Shown here: one piece after another, positions 16,335 through 23,796 of the stretch
Position numbering within the stretch: position 1 is the stretch's first letter
Layout: each line of letters opens with the position of its first letter
Position numbers and translations under genes: made by a program
The notes under the pieces: model-generated
The model's database searches: none
The model's input: the letters and a program-made list of their open reading frames with translations, nothing else
What the model was told of the DNA's origin: nothing
Virus record (IMG/VR): IMGVR_UViG_3300028920_000022
Span: 372,001 to 436,000 of that record
Length of the DNA: 64,000 nucleotides
Source of the DNA: a virus
Reading direction: 5' to 3' (one strand)

Positions 16335-16561
16335 AGAATTATCTGAAAACATATTTGCAAAGAAAAGGGCATAAAGATTTAGAATGTCGTTTCGAGAATG
16401 CAGACGGTGTTGTTTTTCTTTGTCGAGACTGTAGTTGGTTGTTTCTTTATGATGGTTCCAACATAGCTATACACGGGTTTACAAATATTGTCATGGTTGA
16501 TGATTATGATGACAATTCCCCCTCTTGCCAGGAACTAATAATCAGAGACATTGTCACCTAA
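16331..16561 (+). CDS. IIK-tail CxxC family protein, array copy 12
   Basis: 76 residues from the ATGA overlap at 16331. RKGHKDLECR, and CRDCSWLFLYDG for the CxxC strand. Tail SCQELIIRDIVT ends in Thr. Stop is TAA. Confidence 0.66.
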   Translation: MKNYLKTYLQRKGHKDLECRFENADGVVFLCRDCSWLFLYDGSNIAIHGFTNIVMVDDYDDNSPSCQELIIRDIVT

Positions 16562-16826
16562 AATATTAACTCACAATGGACACGTAGGTGTCTTTTTGGA
16601 ACACTCTAGTTTGAGTGGTTTGGGAACAACTATTCCCATTGATGTGTACAAATGTCACAAATGCGAGCTTTGTTTCATAAAGGATGTTGAACATTTTTTC
16701 GCAGTGGTAAAGAGATTTTGGAGTCACAACAAATATGATTATTTTTGGGCACAATACGATTATCCAAAACCTGGAGTGTTATGGGCATGTGACGAAAAAG
16801 ATCGAATAATCCAAGAAATCATTTGA
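16551..16826 (+). CDS. IIK-tail CxxC family protein, array copy 13 (divergent)
   Basis: 91 residues from a TTG start that overlaps copy 12 by 11 bases. NGHVGVFLEHS and CHKCELCFIKD are kept, but the end is ACDEKDRIIQEII, with a shifted tail lacking the final charged residue. It closes the array and may be decaying. Confidence 0.55.
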   Translation: MSPKILTHNGHVGVFLEHSSLSGLGTTIPIDVYKCHKCELCFIKDVEHFFAVVKRFWSHNKYDYFWAQYDYPKPGVLWACDEKDRIIQEII

Positions 16827-16899
16827 AATAATTCGTGCTTGCTTGTCGAGCGCAAGTAACCGTTGGAAGTATTGCTTGGCAGTTTTCGAAGGATAAAAC

Positions 16900-17904
16900 A
16901 TGGACGTAATACCAGGATATACGTTTGACGATGTTCTTTTAATTCCTAAAAAATCTAATATAGAAAGCCGAGAAGATATCGATCTTTCGGTAAAATTTAG
17001 AAAAGGAATAGAGCTTAAGATTCCTATTATTTCCGCCAACATGAAAAATGTTACCGGACCTAAAATGGCACAAAAGATTGCCAAGCTTGGCGGGATGGCT
17101 ATACTGCATAGGTTTGTAGATGGCTTATATGATTTTGTAAAACAATATACCGATTCTTTGGTTATGCCAGAAGATGTTAATCATATTGGTGTTTCGGTTG
17201 GTATCCATGATTATGACAAGAAGTTGGTTGAACATGCCGTTGGGGCAGGGTGCAAAATAATTTGTGTAGACGTTGCACATGGACATCATGATAATTGTTT
17301 GAGAATGTGTGAGTATATTGCGGGTAACTTTCCTGATGTTTTGTTAATTGCCGGCAACATTTCTACTGCGGAGGGTGCATTAGATTTAGTCAATGTTGGA
17401 GCAGATGTAATTAAGGGTGGAGTCGGATCCGGATCGTTATGTTCTACACGTATTGAAACAGGAAATGGAGTTCCACAACTAACAGCTTTGGACAATATAT
17501 ATCAAGTTTTAAAAAATACCGATGTTGTGATTGTCTCAGATGGGGGTGTCAAAGTTGCCGGAGATCTAACTAAATGTTTAGTGTTTTCTCATGCTGTAAT
17601 GTTGGGTAATCTTCTAGCAGGAACCGATGAAGCTCCTGGTGAAATTATTCAAGTTGATGGCTTGGAATTTAAACAATATGCCGGAAGTTCTACTCATAAA
17701 TCAAAACACATTGAAGGTGTAATTGGATTAGTTCCTTATCGAGGTCCAGTAGAAAAAGTAATTACTAAACTAATGGAAGGTCTCCAAAGTGGTTGTTCTT
17801 ATCAAGGAGCAAAAAATTTAATTGAACTTAGAAAAGATCCAAAATTTGTTTCTATTTCTAATGCTGGTTTGATAGAAAGTAAACCACACGACGTAAGATA
17901 TTAA
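16900..17904 (+). CDS. IMP dehydrogenase / GMP reductase family enzyme
   Basis: 334 residues with AAGGA in front of the ATG. A TIM-barrel start (YTFDDVLLIPKKS), the active-site loop GVGSGSLCSTRIETG with catalytic Cys181, and VPYRGPVEKVI near the end are family hallmarks. The C-terminus SKPHDVRY resembles IMPDH more than GMPR. The regulatory CBS pair of IMPDH is absent and the flap is short (FKQYAGSSTHK). It acts in guanine nucleotide supply, either IMP to XMP with NAD+ or GMP to IMP with NADPH. Confidence 0.82.
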   Translation: MDVIPGYTFDDVLLIPKKSNIESREDIDLSVKFRKGIELKIPIISANMKNVTGPKMAQKIAKLGGMAILHRFVDGLYDFVKQYTDSLVMPEDVNHIGVSVGIHDYDKKLVEHAVGAGCKIICVDVAHGHHDNCLRMCEYIAGNFPDVLLIAGNISTAEGALDLVNVGADVIKGGVGSGSLCSTRIETGNGVPQLTALDNIYQVLKNTDVVIVSDGGVKVAGDLTKCLVFSHAVMLGNLLAGTDEAPGEIIQVDGLEFKQYAGSSTHKSKHIEGVIGLVPYRGPVEKVITKLMEGLQSGCSYQGAKNLIELRKDPKFVSISNAGLIESKPHDVRY

Positions 17905-17914
17905 AGAGGATGAC

Positions 17915-18397
17915 ATGAATTCAGTTAAAATAACAAACATGAACGAATTAGAAATGATTAGCGATGAAGTCAAAGAAATTTTTAATGATAAAGATTTGAA
18001 TATTTCTTCTATAATTAAAAAGTTAGCTGAAGAATTCGGTTCTGCGGCTACTTTAGAACAGATTTATAATATCTATACTTCGTATAAATTGCCATCAAGG
18101 GTTATTAATGGAAAAACTTATGTTGCCGGTTATAAAGGACAAGAACGTATCGGTGACGGTTGGTATAGTAATGCCACATTGCTTGATGTAAAACAAAGCG
18201 GCAAATCTTGTAAATTAATGTTTGGTTTAGACGGCAAGTTTATATATCAAACGTTAGATGAGTTTACATTAAATGAAGTTGTGGACTATGCTAAGGATAT
18301 AGGAAAGACATTTAAGATATTTGTTTTGTCAGAAACTATTCCTGCGACTGGTGATTTGCATGCAGTAATAGATAAGTCGGAGAAAGAAACTGGGTAA
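17915..18397 (+). CDS. Hypothetical 160-residue protein
   Basis: Good ribosome-binding site (AGAGGA). A helical N-terminal third (ISSIIKKLAEEFGSAATLEQI) that could be a helix-turn-helix-like unit is followed by a beta-rich part (KTYVAGYKGQERIGDGW, KLMFGLDGKFIYQ). No family recognised. Follows the IMPDH-like gene. Confidence 0.55.
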   Translation: MNSVKITNMNELEMISDEVKEIFNDKDLNISSIIKKLAEEFGSAATLEQIYNIYTSYKLPSRVINGKTYVAGYKGQERIGDGWYSNATLLDVKQSGKSCKLMFGLDGKFIYQTLDEFTLNEVVDYAKDIGKTFKIFVLSETIPATGDLHAVIDKSEKETG

Positions 18398-18398
18398 A

Positions 18399-18749
18399 AT
18401 GTCGATATTAGTTTTAAAACATTCAGACGACAATGAAGAACGCAAAGTAGTTGCAAAGTGTGATTGTGCGTGGCCAGAACATTACGCCGAATTTTGTTGG
18501 ATAGAAACAGATTCAGTTTCTACCGATTGGTCAGAAATGCACATTCACATTGGAATGGCAAAACAAACGTTTTGGCGTAGAGTCTGGTTTGCGATTAAAT
18601 ATGTTTTTGGATATCAAAGCAGGTTTGGCGCATATGAGGAAGCGGCTTTGAGTGCCGAAGATGTAAAAGTTTTAGCAGAATATCTAACGGATGCCTCTAA
18701 AGTTTTGGCTAAACAAAACCAAGCGTTTGCAGATTCGTTATTGAAGTGA
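18399..18749 (+). CDS. Phage hypothetical protein of a recurrent small family
   Basis: 116 residues. The segment FWRRVWFAIKYVFGYQSRFG is of a type I have often seen in short phage proteins of unknown function: a beta-hairpin domain followed by an amphipathic or membrane-touching helix. No catalytic residues. Starts one base after the previous stop. Confidence 0.55.
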   Translation: MSILVLKHSDDNEERKVVAKCDCAWPEHYAEFCWIETDSVSTDWSEMHIHIGMAKQTFWRRVWFAIKYVFGYQSRFGAYEEAALSAEDVKVLAEYLTDASKVLAKQNQAFADSLLK

Positions 18750-18755
18750 CTGCTC

Positions 18756-18773
18756 CCTCACTTTTAGGTGAGG
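18756..18773. repeat. Hairpin CCTCAC-TTTTAG-GTGAGG
   Basis: Perfect 6-bp stem with loop TTTTAG, between two genes. Its neighbourhood GTGACTGCTCCCTCAC matches, in inverted orientation, the block around 2096-2125, and the hairpin resembles the left-end hairpin of the TnpB element at 55599. Possibly an IS200/IS605-type end relic or a short regulatory hairpin. Confidence 0.4.
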
Positions 18774-18793
18774 CATTGGTTATATACAGTATT

Positions 18794-19033
18794 ATGGACA
18801 TAAAACCACCAAAGATTCCCGAGAAACGTTATTACACCATTGAACTTGAGGCGATGGTGCCGGCAACAATTAGATACCGTGTTTTAGCGGAAAGTCCGGA
18901 AAAAGCCCTAGAGCAGCTCGACAGAACTCCACCACTAGAACGCCCAAAAACTAAAATTGTGGGAATGCGTAAACAGGTGGCAAAAGTATATTTGTGGGGT
19001 ACAAATATGTTGCAGTATTTAAAGAGATTTTAG
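18794..19033 (+). CDS. Hypothetical 79-residue protein
   Basis: The ATG at 18794 is chosen because the upstream in-frame GTG (18746) would put a hairpin element inside the gene; the GTG start would add 16 residues. The product has an ubiquitin-like or ferredoxin-like beta pattern (YYTIELEAMVPATIRYRVLAES) and a basic end. Unknown function. Confidence 0.5.
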   Translation: MDIKPPKIPEKRYYTIELEAMVPATIRYRVLAESPEKALEQLDRTPPLERPKTKIVGMRKQVAKVYLWGTNMLQYLKRF

Positions 19034-19067
19034 GTCGAGTATCGTTGGTTCATTTTATCTAATATGA

Positions 19068-19655
19068 ATGATTCATTATTATATAATTGACGTAGAAACG
19101 AATGGTCTAAAAGCTGGATATCATGAGGTAACACAGATTTCGATCATACGTTGTTCAGACAGAAACCAACTAAATAGATACATCAAACCTGAACATCCCA
19201 ATCGTACAACGCCAAAAGCATTAGAAGTGACGGGTAGAACTTACGCCGATCTTTCTAAAGGGGATGATAAAGAAACGGTTGTGGAGTTTTGTGATGCTTT
19301 TTTTCAAGAGGATTCAGCTACTCCAGAAGAACGATGTATTGTGGGGCATAATATCCACCGTTTTGATAAGAAGTTTTTGCATGCTTTGTGGAAATCGGTT
19401 GGTAAGAAATTTCCTGCCAATTTGTGGTTAGACACATTACCTTCCACCAAAAAGTTTGCTACCAACCAGGGAATATATTCGGAGAATTTTAAGTTAGATT
19501 CTTGTTTGAAAGTGTTTGGTGTCAAGCCCAGACCTGGCGGACACAATGCTGTGGTGGATACTCAAAACACGTATATTTTGCTCAAGAGATTAGAAAAGAG
19601 CGGAATAGACCTACTTCCGTTTACCCAAAGATCTGTACATATGGTCGATGCCTGA
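19068..19655 (+). CDS. DnaQ-like 3'-5' exonuclease, second copy
   Basis: The 195-residue product has ExoI DVETNG at 8-13, ExoII VGHNIHRFDKKF and ExoIII HNAVVDT, a complete DEDDh set. It is divergent from the enzyme at 6932 and more like RNase T/DNA polymerase III epsilon-type domains. It could trim RNA or DNA ends. It lies just upstream of the APS kinase and Ro60 genes, so a role in RNA processing is possible but unproven. Confidence 0.8.
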   Translation: MIHYYIIDVETNGLKAGYHEVTQISIIRCSDRNQLNRYIKPEHPNRTTPKALEVTGRTYADLSKGDDKETVVEFCDAFFQEDSATPEERCIVGHNIHRFDKKFLHALWKSVGKKFPANLWLDTLPSTKKFATNQGIYSENFKLDSCLKVFGVKPRPGGHNAVVDTQNTYILLKRLEKSGIDLLPFTQRSVHMVDA

Positions 19656-19875
19656 GGAAATCATGGGAAGCATAACTAAAAAAATACGCAAGAAGGCTGA
19701 AAAATATCAAAAAGCCCTAGAAATTGTTGAGAGCAGTTTAGATAACATAGAGATGCCTGAAAGTTTTGAAACGTATGATTTGGCTGATTCTGTTAAATCA
19801 GAAATTGAAAAAGCCAAAATCGATCGTCGTCAAGCAAGAAACAGGCGAAAGGCGGTGAAGCGTGGTCGTAGATAG
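19648..19875 (+). CDS. Small basic coiled-coil protein
   Basis: 75 residues (60 from the ATG at 19663). Helical, Lys/Glu-rich, ending in a strongly basic tail ([17 protein letters not shown]) that suggests nucleic-acid binding. Overlaps both neighbours. Confidence 0.5.
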   Translation: MPEEIMGSITKKIRKKAEKYQKALEIVESSLDNIEMPESFETYDLADSVKSEIEKAKIDRRQARNRRKAVKRGRR

Positions 19876-20410
19876 AACAAAGGGAGTTACTTTGTGGTTG
19901 ACCGGGTTATCTGGCGCAGGTAAAACTACTGTTGCCCAAGCGCTAGAAACTCGCTTGATTAATTATGATATCAATTGCTATCGGCTGGATGGTGACGAAC
20001 TACGTACAGGGCTGTGTTCTGGGCTGGGTTTTAGTAAAGAAGATCGCTCAGAAAATATAAGAAGAGTTGCGGAGGTTTCTAAATTATTCGCAAATGCAGG
20101 TTTAGTTTCTATAGTAAGTTTAATCAGTCCATATATTGAAGACAGGGACAATTGTCGAAAAATTCATGAAAACGCAAATTTACCATTTGTTGAGGTTTAT
20201 GTTGATGCCCCATTAAATGTATGCGAAAGTAGAGATCCGAAAGGATTATATAAAAAAGCCAGAGCTGGAGAAATAAAAAAGTTCACCGGAGTAAGTGATC
20301 CATACGAGGGACCATTGAATCCTGAAATAATATTACGAACAGCTGAAAATTCAATTAATGACTGTGTAGAATTATGTTTGAAATATTTGCAAGAAAATCG
20401 CTTGACATAG
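19862..20410 (+). CDS. cysC: Adenylylsulfate (APS) kinase
   Basis: GTG start. The 182-residue product matches CysC over its length: P-loop GLSGAGKT at 15-22, [43 protein letters not shown], and the lid segment [19 protein letters not shown]. It phosphorylates APS to PAPS with ATP. In a phage, PAPS could serve sulfation or alter sulfur assimilation; no sulfotransferase is visible in this window. Confidence 0.9.
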   Translation: MVVDRTKGVTLWLTGLSGAGKTTVAQALETRLINYDINCYRLDGDELRTGLCSGLGFSKEDRSENIRRVAEVSKLFANAGLVSIVSLISPYIEDRDNCRKIHENANLPFVEVYVDAPLNVCESRDPKGLYKKARAGEIKKFTGVSDPYEGPLNPEIILRTAENSINDCVELCLKYLQENRLT

Positions 20411-20430
20411 GCGGGTAGTTCGGCTATCGT
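20402..20430 (+). promoter_or_regulatory. Promoter of the Ro60/TROVE gene
   Basis: TTGACA (20402-20407), 17 bases, TATCGT (20425-20430). The block from the end of the spacer through the -10 (GTTCGGCTATCGTGG) is nearly identical to that of the promoter at 23604, which drives the candidate Y RNA. Confidence 0.7.
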
Positions 20431-20447
20431 GGCGCGGAGGAAAAAAA

Positions 20448-22064
20448 ATGACTACATCATCTGATTTTGTGAAAAGTTTAATTGGGGACCAGGAAAAGGC
20501 AGAGGTTTTAGAGCCTTACCTGAAAAAGAACGAAGATTGGCGGTTCAGTGTTGCTCGTGTAATGCTAACCGGAATTCTCAAGAACCAGTTTTACCGATCC
20601 GCAGAAGATGCAGCCAAAGAAGCGTTGCCATTAATGCTTATGGCTGCAAAGAAGGATCCCGAATTCCTATTAAAGGCTGCCGCTTTTGCACGTGAAGCTA
20701 ATATGAAGGGAATGGTCAAACTGGGTCTGGCAGCTTTAGCAACTCAGGCTCCAGCCCAATTTTTAAATGATAATCGGGCTACTATTGTTGGTTTGTTAGG
20801 AACTTTTCACCCAGGACAATTACTTCAATTTGTTGAACTAATGAAGTCAAAAGTTTTGGGCAGGGGTTTTGGTGCCCGCTCTCAGAAATGGGTACAGTCT
20901 GTAATGCAGTCTTGGCGCCCAGAAAAGGTAGAAGAATATACCCTAAAATATCCAACTGCATACAAGGTTCTTCTGCGTCTTGTTCACCCATCATATAGTG
21001 ATGTGCGAAGTGGGTTGGTTCGATATTTATTGGACCCCTCAGAAAAATACCCAGAATATGGCACACCAGCGGGCAAGATTCAAAAAGCGGTTGAGCGCAT
21101 CAAAACCTCTAACGATGATGCGTATATTGCCAAAACCATGTTGGAATATGAAATTCCTTGGGATGTTGTCAAAGGATTCCATTCTATTAATGGAGATGTT
21201 GGTTTAGCAATGTTAACCCAGATGGGGCTTTCTGCTTTACTGTTAAACACACGCAGTTTAGAGAAAAATGGTGTTTTAAACACCCCGGATGGAGTCCAAG
21301 CGTTTGCTCTAAAGTTAAATGAGGTTAAAAACGGCAGATCTATTCCCATTGATTTTGCCAAACCATATATTTATTCTGAGAACCATCAGGTCAAGGAGTT
21401 ATTAGTAAAGGCGATTGTTGACACCTTGGGCAAAGAAATGCCTCATATTGAGGGAAGAAGCATTGGTGTCAGCGTTGATATTTCTGGTTCGATGAGCAAC
21501 GAACCATTACAAACTGCTGGGCTGTTAGCAATTCCATTTTTGAAAGCACGCAATTTGTGGTTTACCACGTTTGATACGCAGTGCTATGAAGAAGGAACCC
21601 AGGTACGCGGTCGAAGTTGGTATGGCGCTTTATCTGAGGGAAAATATATTTGTCCACCACTGAAGGGTTTGGAGCCGGAACAGCAGGTAAAGAATCTGTT
21701 AAGTTTGCGGGTAAATGGTGGAACTAATGTTTCTTCGTCTTTGGACAGAGCGTTGCAAAACAATATTAATTTGGATTTGCATGTTCTAATTACCGATGAG
21801 CAGCAAAATGCCGGAACTCCGTTGATGAGTGTTTGGCGTGAATATAAGCGTCGAATTAATCCACGAGCCGAGTTGTGGATAATCAATGCTACAAACTATG
21901 TGTGGCATTCTGCGGATTTCGATGATCCGAGCGTTACCGTTTATCAGACCATGACGCCTGCAATTTTTAAGAATCTACGATTTTTTGGTCAGGATTTAGT
22001 TTCTGCTATTAAATCGTATGATTTGAATAAGGTTCGTAGGTTGGGTAAGTTTAAGCCGGATTGA
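20448..22064 (+). CDS. Ro60-type TROVE domain protein with vWA domain
   Basis: Strong ribosome-binding site GGAGG. The 538-residue product has an N-terminal TROVE HEAT-repeat ring (about 1-330) with ANMKGMVKLGLAALATQAP and the DDAYIAKTMLEYEIPWDVVKG region, followed by a von Willebrand A domain with the MIDAS motif DISGSMS (Asp344) and later metal residues. Ro60 proteins bind misfolded RNAs and Y RNAs and work with exoribonucleases such as PNPase. A non-coding RNA locus with Y-RNA features lies 1.5 kb downstream under a near-identical promoter. Confidence 0.92.
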   Translation: MTTSSDFVKSLIGDQEKAEVLEPYLKKNEDWRFSVARVMLTGILKNQFYRSAEDAAKEALPLMLMAAKKDPEFLLKAAAFAREANMKGMVKLGLAALATQAPAQFLNDNRATIVGLLGTFHPGQLLQFVELMKSKVLGRGFGARSQKWVQSVMQSWRPEKVEEYTLKYPTAYKVLLRLVHPSYSDVRSGLVRYLLDPSEKYPEYGTPAGKIQKAVERIKTSNDDAYIAKTMLEYEIPWDVVKGFHSINGDVGLAMLTQMGLSALLLNTRSLEKNGVLNTPDGVQAFALKLNEVKNGRSIPIDFAKPYIYSENHQVKELLVKAIVDTLGKEMPHIEGRSIGVSVDISGSMSNEPLQTAGLLAIPFLKARNLWFTTFDTQCYEEGTQVRGRSWYGALSEGKYICPPLKGLEPEQQVKNLLSLRVNGGTNVSSSLDRALQNNINLDLHVLITDEQQNAGTPLMSVWREYKRRINPRAELWIINATNYVWHSADFDDPSVTVYQTMTPAIFKNLRFFGQDLVSAIKSYDLNKVRRLGKFKPD

Positions 22065-22065
22065 T

Positions 22066-22326
22066 GTGAAATATACACTTTTTATTCGCTACAGTGGTTG
22101 TGATATGGCATACGATCGTAAACTACAGAAAGTGGTTGGTCGTAAAGCCTGTAATACATCTTTCAATGGGCAGACTAACTGTAGCTTGCTTACTTTTGTT
22201 TTCAAGCAAAAATCTGCCTTGAAAATAGCTTTATCTAAGACAGCACGTTTGCGCAAACCGGGCATTGCTGTAAACGTTTGTGAAGAAACGGCTAATGGTT
22301 GTAGTTATAATTGTGAAAGCCTATGA
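22066..22326 (+). CDS. Hypothetical 86-residue Cys-containing protein
   Basis: GTG start at 22066 directly after the TROVE stop. Five Cys, several near the C-terminus (NVCEETANGCSYNCESL); basic middle. Possibly metal binding. No family recognised. ATGA overlap with the next gene suggests co-translation in the Ro60 operon. Confidence 0.5.
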   Translation: MKYTLFIRYSGCDMAYDRKLQKVVGRKACNTSFNGQTNCSLLTFVFKQKSALKIALSKTARLRKPGIAVNVCEETANGCSYNCESL

Positions 22327-22574
22327 GAGACTGGTCAAAACCTATTAGCAAGGGTAAGTTCTGCGATTACTGTCCATGTACTGCTTGTCAAACCGGCGAT
22401 GAAGAATGGGTCAGGACCGCAGGTAGAAATTACGAATGTGCGGATGGAACCCACATTTGCGGGGTTTGTCTTACCGAGGAACCATGCGGAGAAAACGGAT
22501 ATTTTTGTGATAGGTTTCCGTTATGCGAACACAAACCAAAACTAGCAGAATCTGAACTGAAAAAGTTTCGATAG
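22323..22574 (+). CDS. Cysteine-rich zinc-binding protein
   Basis: 83 residues with 11 Cys (FCDYCPCTACQTG, ECADGTHICGVC, EPCGENGYFCDRFPLCEH), enough for two zinc sites. Last gene of the Ro60 operon, ending just before a strong hairpin terminator. Function unknown. Confidence 0.6.
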   Translation: MRDWSKPISKGKFCDYCPCTACQTGDEEWVRTAGRNYECADGTHICGVCLTEEPCGENGYFCDRFPLCEHKPKLAESELKKFR

Positions 22575-22592
22575 AAAACGTATTTTTATTTC

Positions 22593-22619
22593 GAAAGCCG
22601 GGGCTATGCTCCGGCTTTC
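22593..22619 (+). terminator. Hairpin terminator after the Ro60 operon
   Basis: GAAAGCCGG pairs with CCGGCTTTC around a GGCTATGCT-type loop. The stem is long and GC-rich; the U tract is short, so termination may be partial. Confidence 0.65.
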
Positions 22620-22640
22620 TGCATATTATCGAATATTATT

Positions 22641-23144
22641 ATGGAACTTAAGAAAGCTGTATTTTTCGGCACCATATTACTAGTTGCATTATTTTGTTTA
22701 GACCTAATGATTAACATTAGTGCCTTGGCAATTTTATATATTTGTTTTATATTGTTTGCGTTATGGACAGATAATGAAAAATTTATATTTGGTACGTTAG
22801 TTATTAGTACGATATTAATAATGATAGCGTGGATATTTCACGGGGGTGGCACGGGATATGATAATGTCGCCAGATTGTTAGCGGGAGTAGTGATTTGGGT
22901 AACTGGGCTATTGTCAATTCAAAGAAAGCAGGTGGAAAACCGACTAAAGATGTTAAACGAAACATTAGAGCTTAGAGTAATGGCTAGAACCGCGGCATCA
23001 GAAGAAAAGTCTCGCCGATTAGAATTGCAGATTAAAGCCCTACAAGGTATTCGACATGCTGGGACAAAGAATTCATTATCTCAATTAGATGAAATTATCC
23101 ACAATTTGCAGGAAATTAGCAAACTTGAGGCTTTTGATGAGTAA
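22641..23144 (+). CDS. Membrane protein with C-terminal coiled coil
   Basis: 167 residues. Three or four hydrophobic helices occupy residues 5-95 and a charged coiled coil about 97-160 (RKQVENRLKMLNETLELRVM). The layout recalls the sensory/membrane half of histidine kinases without the kinase. It overlaps the next gene, with which it may form a membrane complex. Confidence 0.55.
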   Translation: MELKKAVFFGTILLVALFCLDLMINISALAILYICFILFALWTDNEKFIFGTLVISTILIMIAWIFHGGGTGYDNVARLLAGVVIWVTGLLSIQRKQVENRLKMLNETLELRVMARTAASEEKSRRLELQIKALQGIRHAGTKNSLSQLDEIIHNLQEISKLEAFDE

Positions 23145-23544
23145 TAGTAGTACACCACCATATAGTAATGGAATTACTTTGAGATTTCTTGCTGATCAAT
23201 TTGCGCGCGGTTTTCAAGAATTACGTGATGCTGTAAATAATATACAAACCCAGGTTCAAGCTGGTGCTATAGATATGGCAGGAGTAAAAGCTGAGATATC
23301 TAACATGCAAGACAAAGTTGATGAATTACAGGTTTTAGTGCGTGGTTCTAATGATAGCTCGCTTACTTCAAAACTTCATACAATTGAAAAAGAATTGAAA
23401 CTTATTAATGAATGGGTAATCAATCAGAAAGCAATAAAATCTGAAAGTAGTAAAAATAAATTAGCTATCAAGGTTGCGGTAATAACTGGTAGTTTTGCTT
23501 TGTTGGCACAAATAGTAATGCAAATTATTCATTGGTTTAATTGA
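23137..23544 (+). CDS. Coiled-coil protein with C-terminal membrane anchor (XhlA-like layout)
   Basis: ATG at 23137 overlaps the previous stop; an upstream in-frame ATG at 23089 is unlikely. 135 residues: a disordered start, a long coiled coil (about 30-95) and one C-terminal transmembrane helix (KVAVITGSFALLAQIVMQII). This resembles small phage holin-accessory proteins of the XhlA type in shape only. Confidence 0.55.
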   Translation: MSNSSTPPYSNGITLRFLADQFARGFQELRDAVNNIQTQVQAGAIDMAGVKAEISNMQDKVDELQVLVRGSNDSSLTSKLHTIEKELKLINEWVINQKAIKSESSKNKLAIKVAVITGSFALLAQIVMQIIHWFN

Positions 23545-23603
23545 TTGGTGTTGTCGAGTGGCGTAAAAATGATTAACCATTAATAGTGGATGGGCGTTTT
23601 TCC

Positions 23604-23632
23604 TTGACATGGGAGCTTCGTTCGGCTAGCGT
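23604..23632 (+). promoter_or_regulatory. Promoter of candidate Y RNA A
   Basis: TTGACA (23604-23609), 17 bases, TAGCGT (23627-23632). The predicted start falls at about 23639-23640, exactly where hairpin A begins. The sequence GTTCGGCTAGCGTAG mirrors the Ro60 promoter at 20402. Confidence 0.72.
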
Positions 23633-23639
23633 AGGTGGT

Positions 23640-23696
23640 GTAACGCGAGGTTGATCTTTCATCTGCATTTTGTGGGTCTTCCGATTATTTCGTTAC
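23640..23696 (+). ncRNA. Candidate Y RNA-type hairpin A
   Basis: The outer stem is GTAACG (23640-23645) with CGTTAC (23691-23696). Conserved elements are CGCGAGG after the 5' stem, GATCTTTCATC in the apical part and GGGTC on the descending strand. A T-rich stretch (ATTTTCTTTTTG) follows, as expected for a short transcript end. CGA opposite TTTCG recalls the conserved Ro60-binding helix of bacterial Y RNAs. The inner helix has two mismatches relative to copies B and C. Confidence 0.6.
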
Positions 23697-23707
23697 ATTT
23701 TCTTTTT

Positions 23708-23782
23708 GTGCATGGTGAGACTTGAACTTACAAATCCTCGGAAGATAGCGGTTTTTTAGACCGCCGTGTTTTCGCCATGTAC
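23708..23782 (-). tRNA. tRNA-Leu-like element with deleted D-loop (probably pseudo)
   Basis: On the minus strand: acceptor GTACATG/CATGCAC (one mismatch), an 11-base D region lacking GG, anticodon arm GCGGT-CTAAAAA-ACCGC, a class II-like 16-base variable arm and T arm GTAAG-TTCAAGT-CTCAC. The class II arm points to a Leu origin but the loop reads AAA as anticodon. No CCA is encoded. It is antisense to the neighbouring RNAs; it could be a decayed tRNA or a tRNA-mimic module. Confidence 0.45.
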
Positions 23783-23796
23783 ACATTTCCAAACAC

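Larger units (their letters stand above)
13639..16826 (+). repeat. Tandem array of 13 paralogous small-protein genes
   Basis: Thirteen consecutive ORFs, joined by overlapping stop and start codons, encode divergent paralogues of 71-99 residues. Each has an early GH (or NH), a central CxxC in a YxKCxxCxYxF-like strand, and a C-terminal TCxELIIKxIIK/E tail. Third codon positions in the tail vary freely (ATT/ATC/ATA), so selection is on the peptide and not on the DNA. Shine-Dalgarno sequences are generally absent, which implies re-initiation through the array. Confidence 0.9.

Noticed and set aside
13639-16826. CRISPR array or nucleotide repeat array
   Set aside because: The repeated units are coding, about 220-300 bases long, and conserved at the peptide and not the nucleotide level.
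23137-23544. Calling a holin
   Set aside because: One C-terminal membrane helix and a coiled coil fit an XhlA-like layout, but the sequence gives no specific support and no lysis gene is adjacent.
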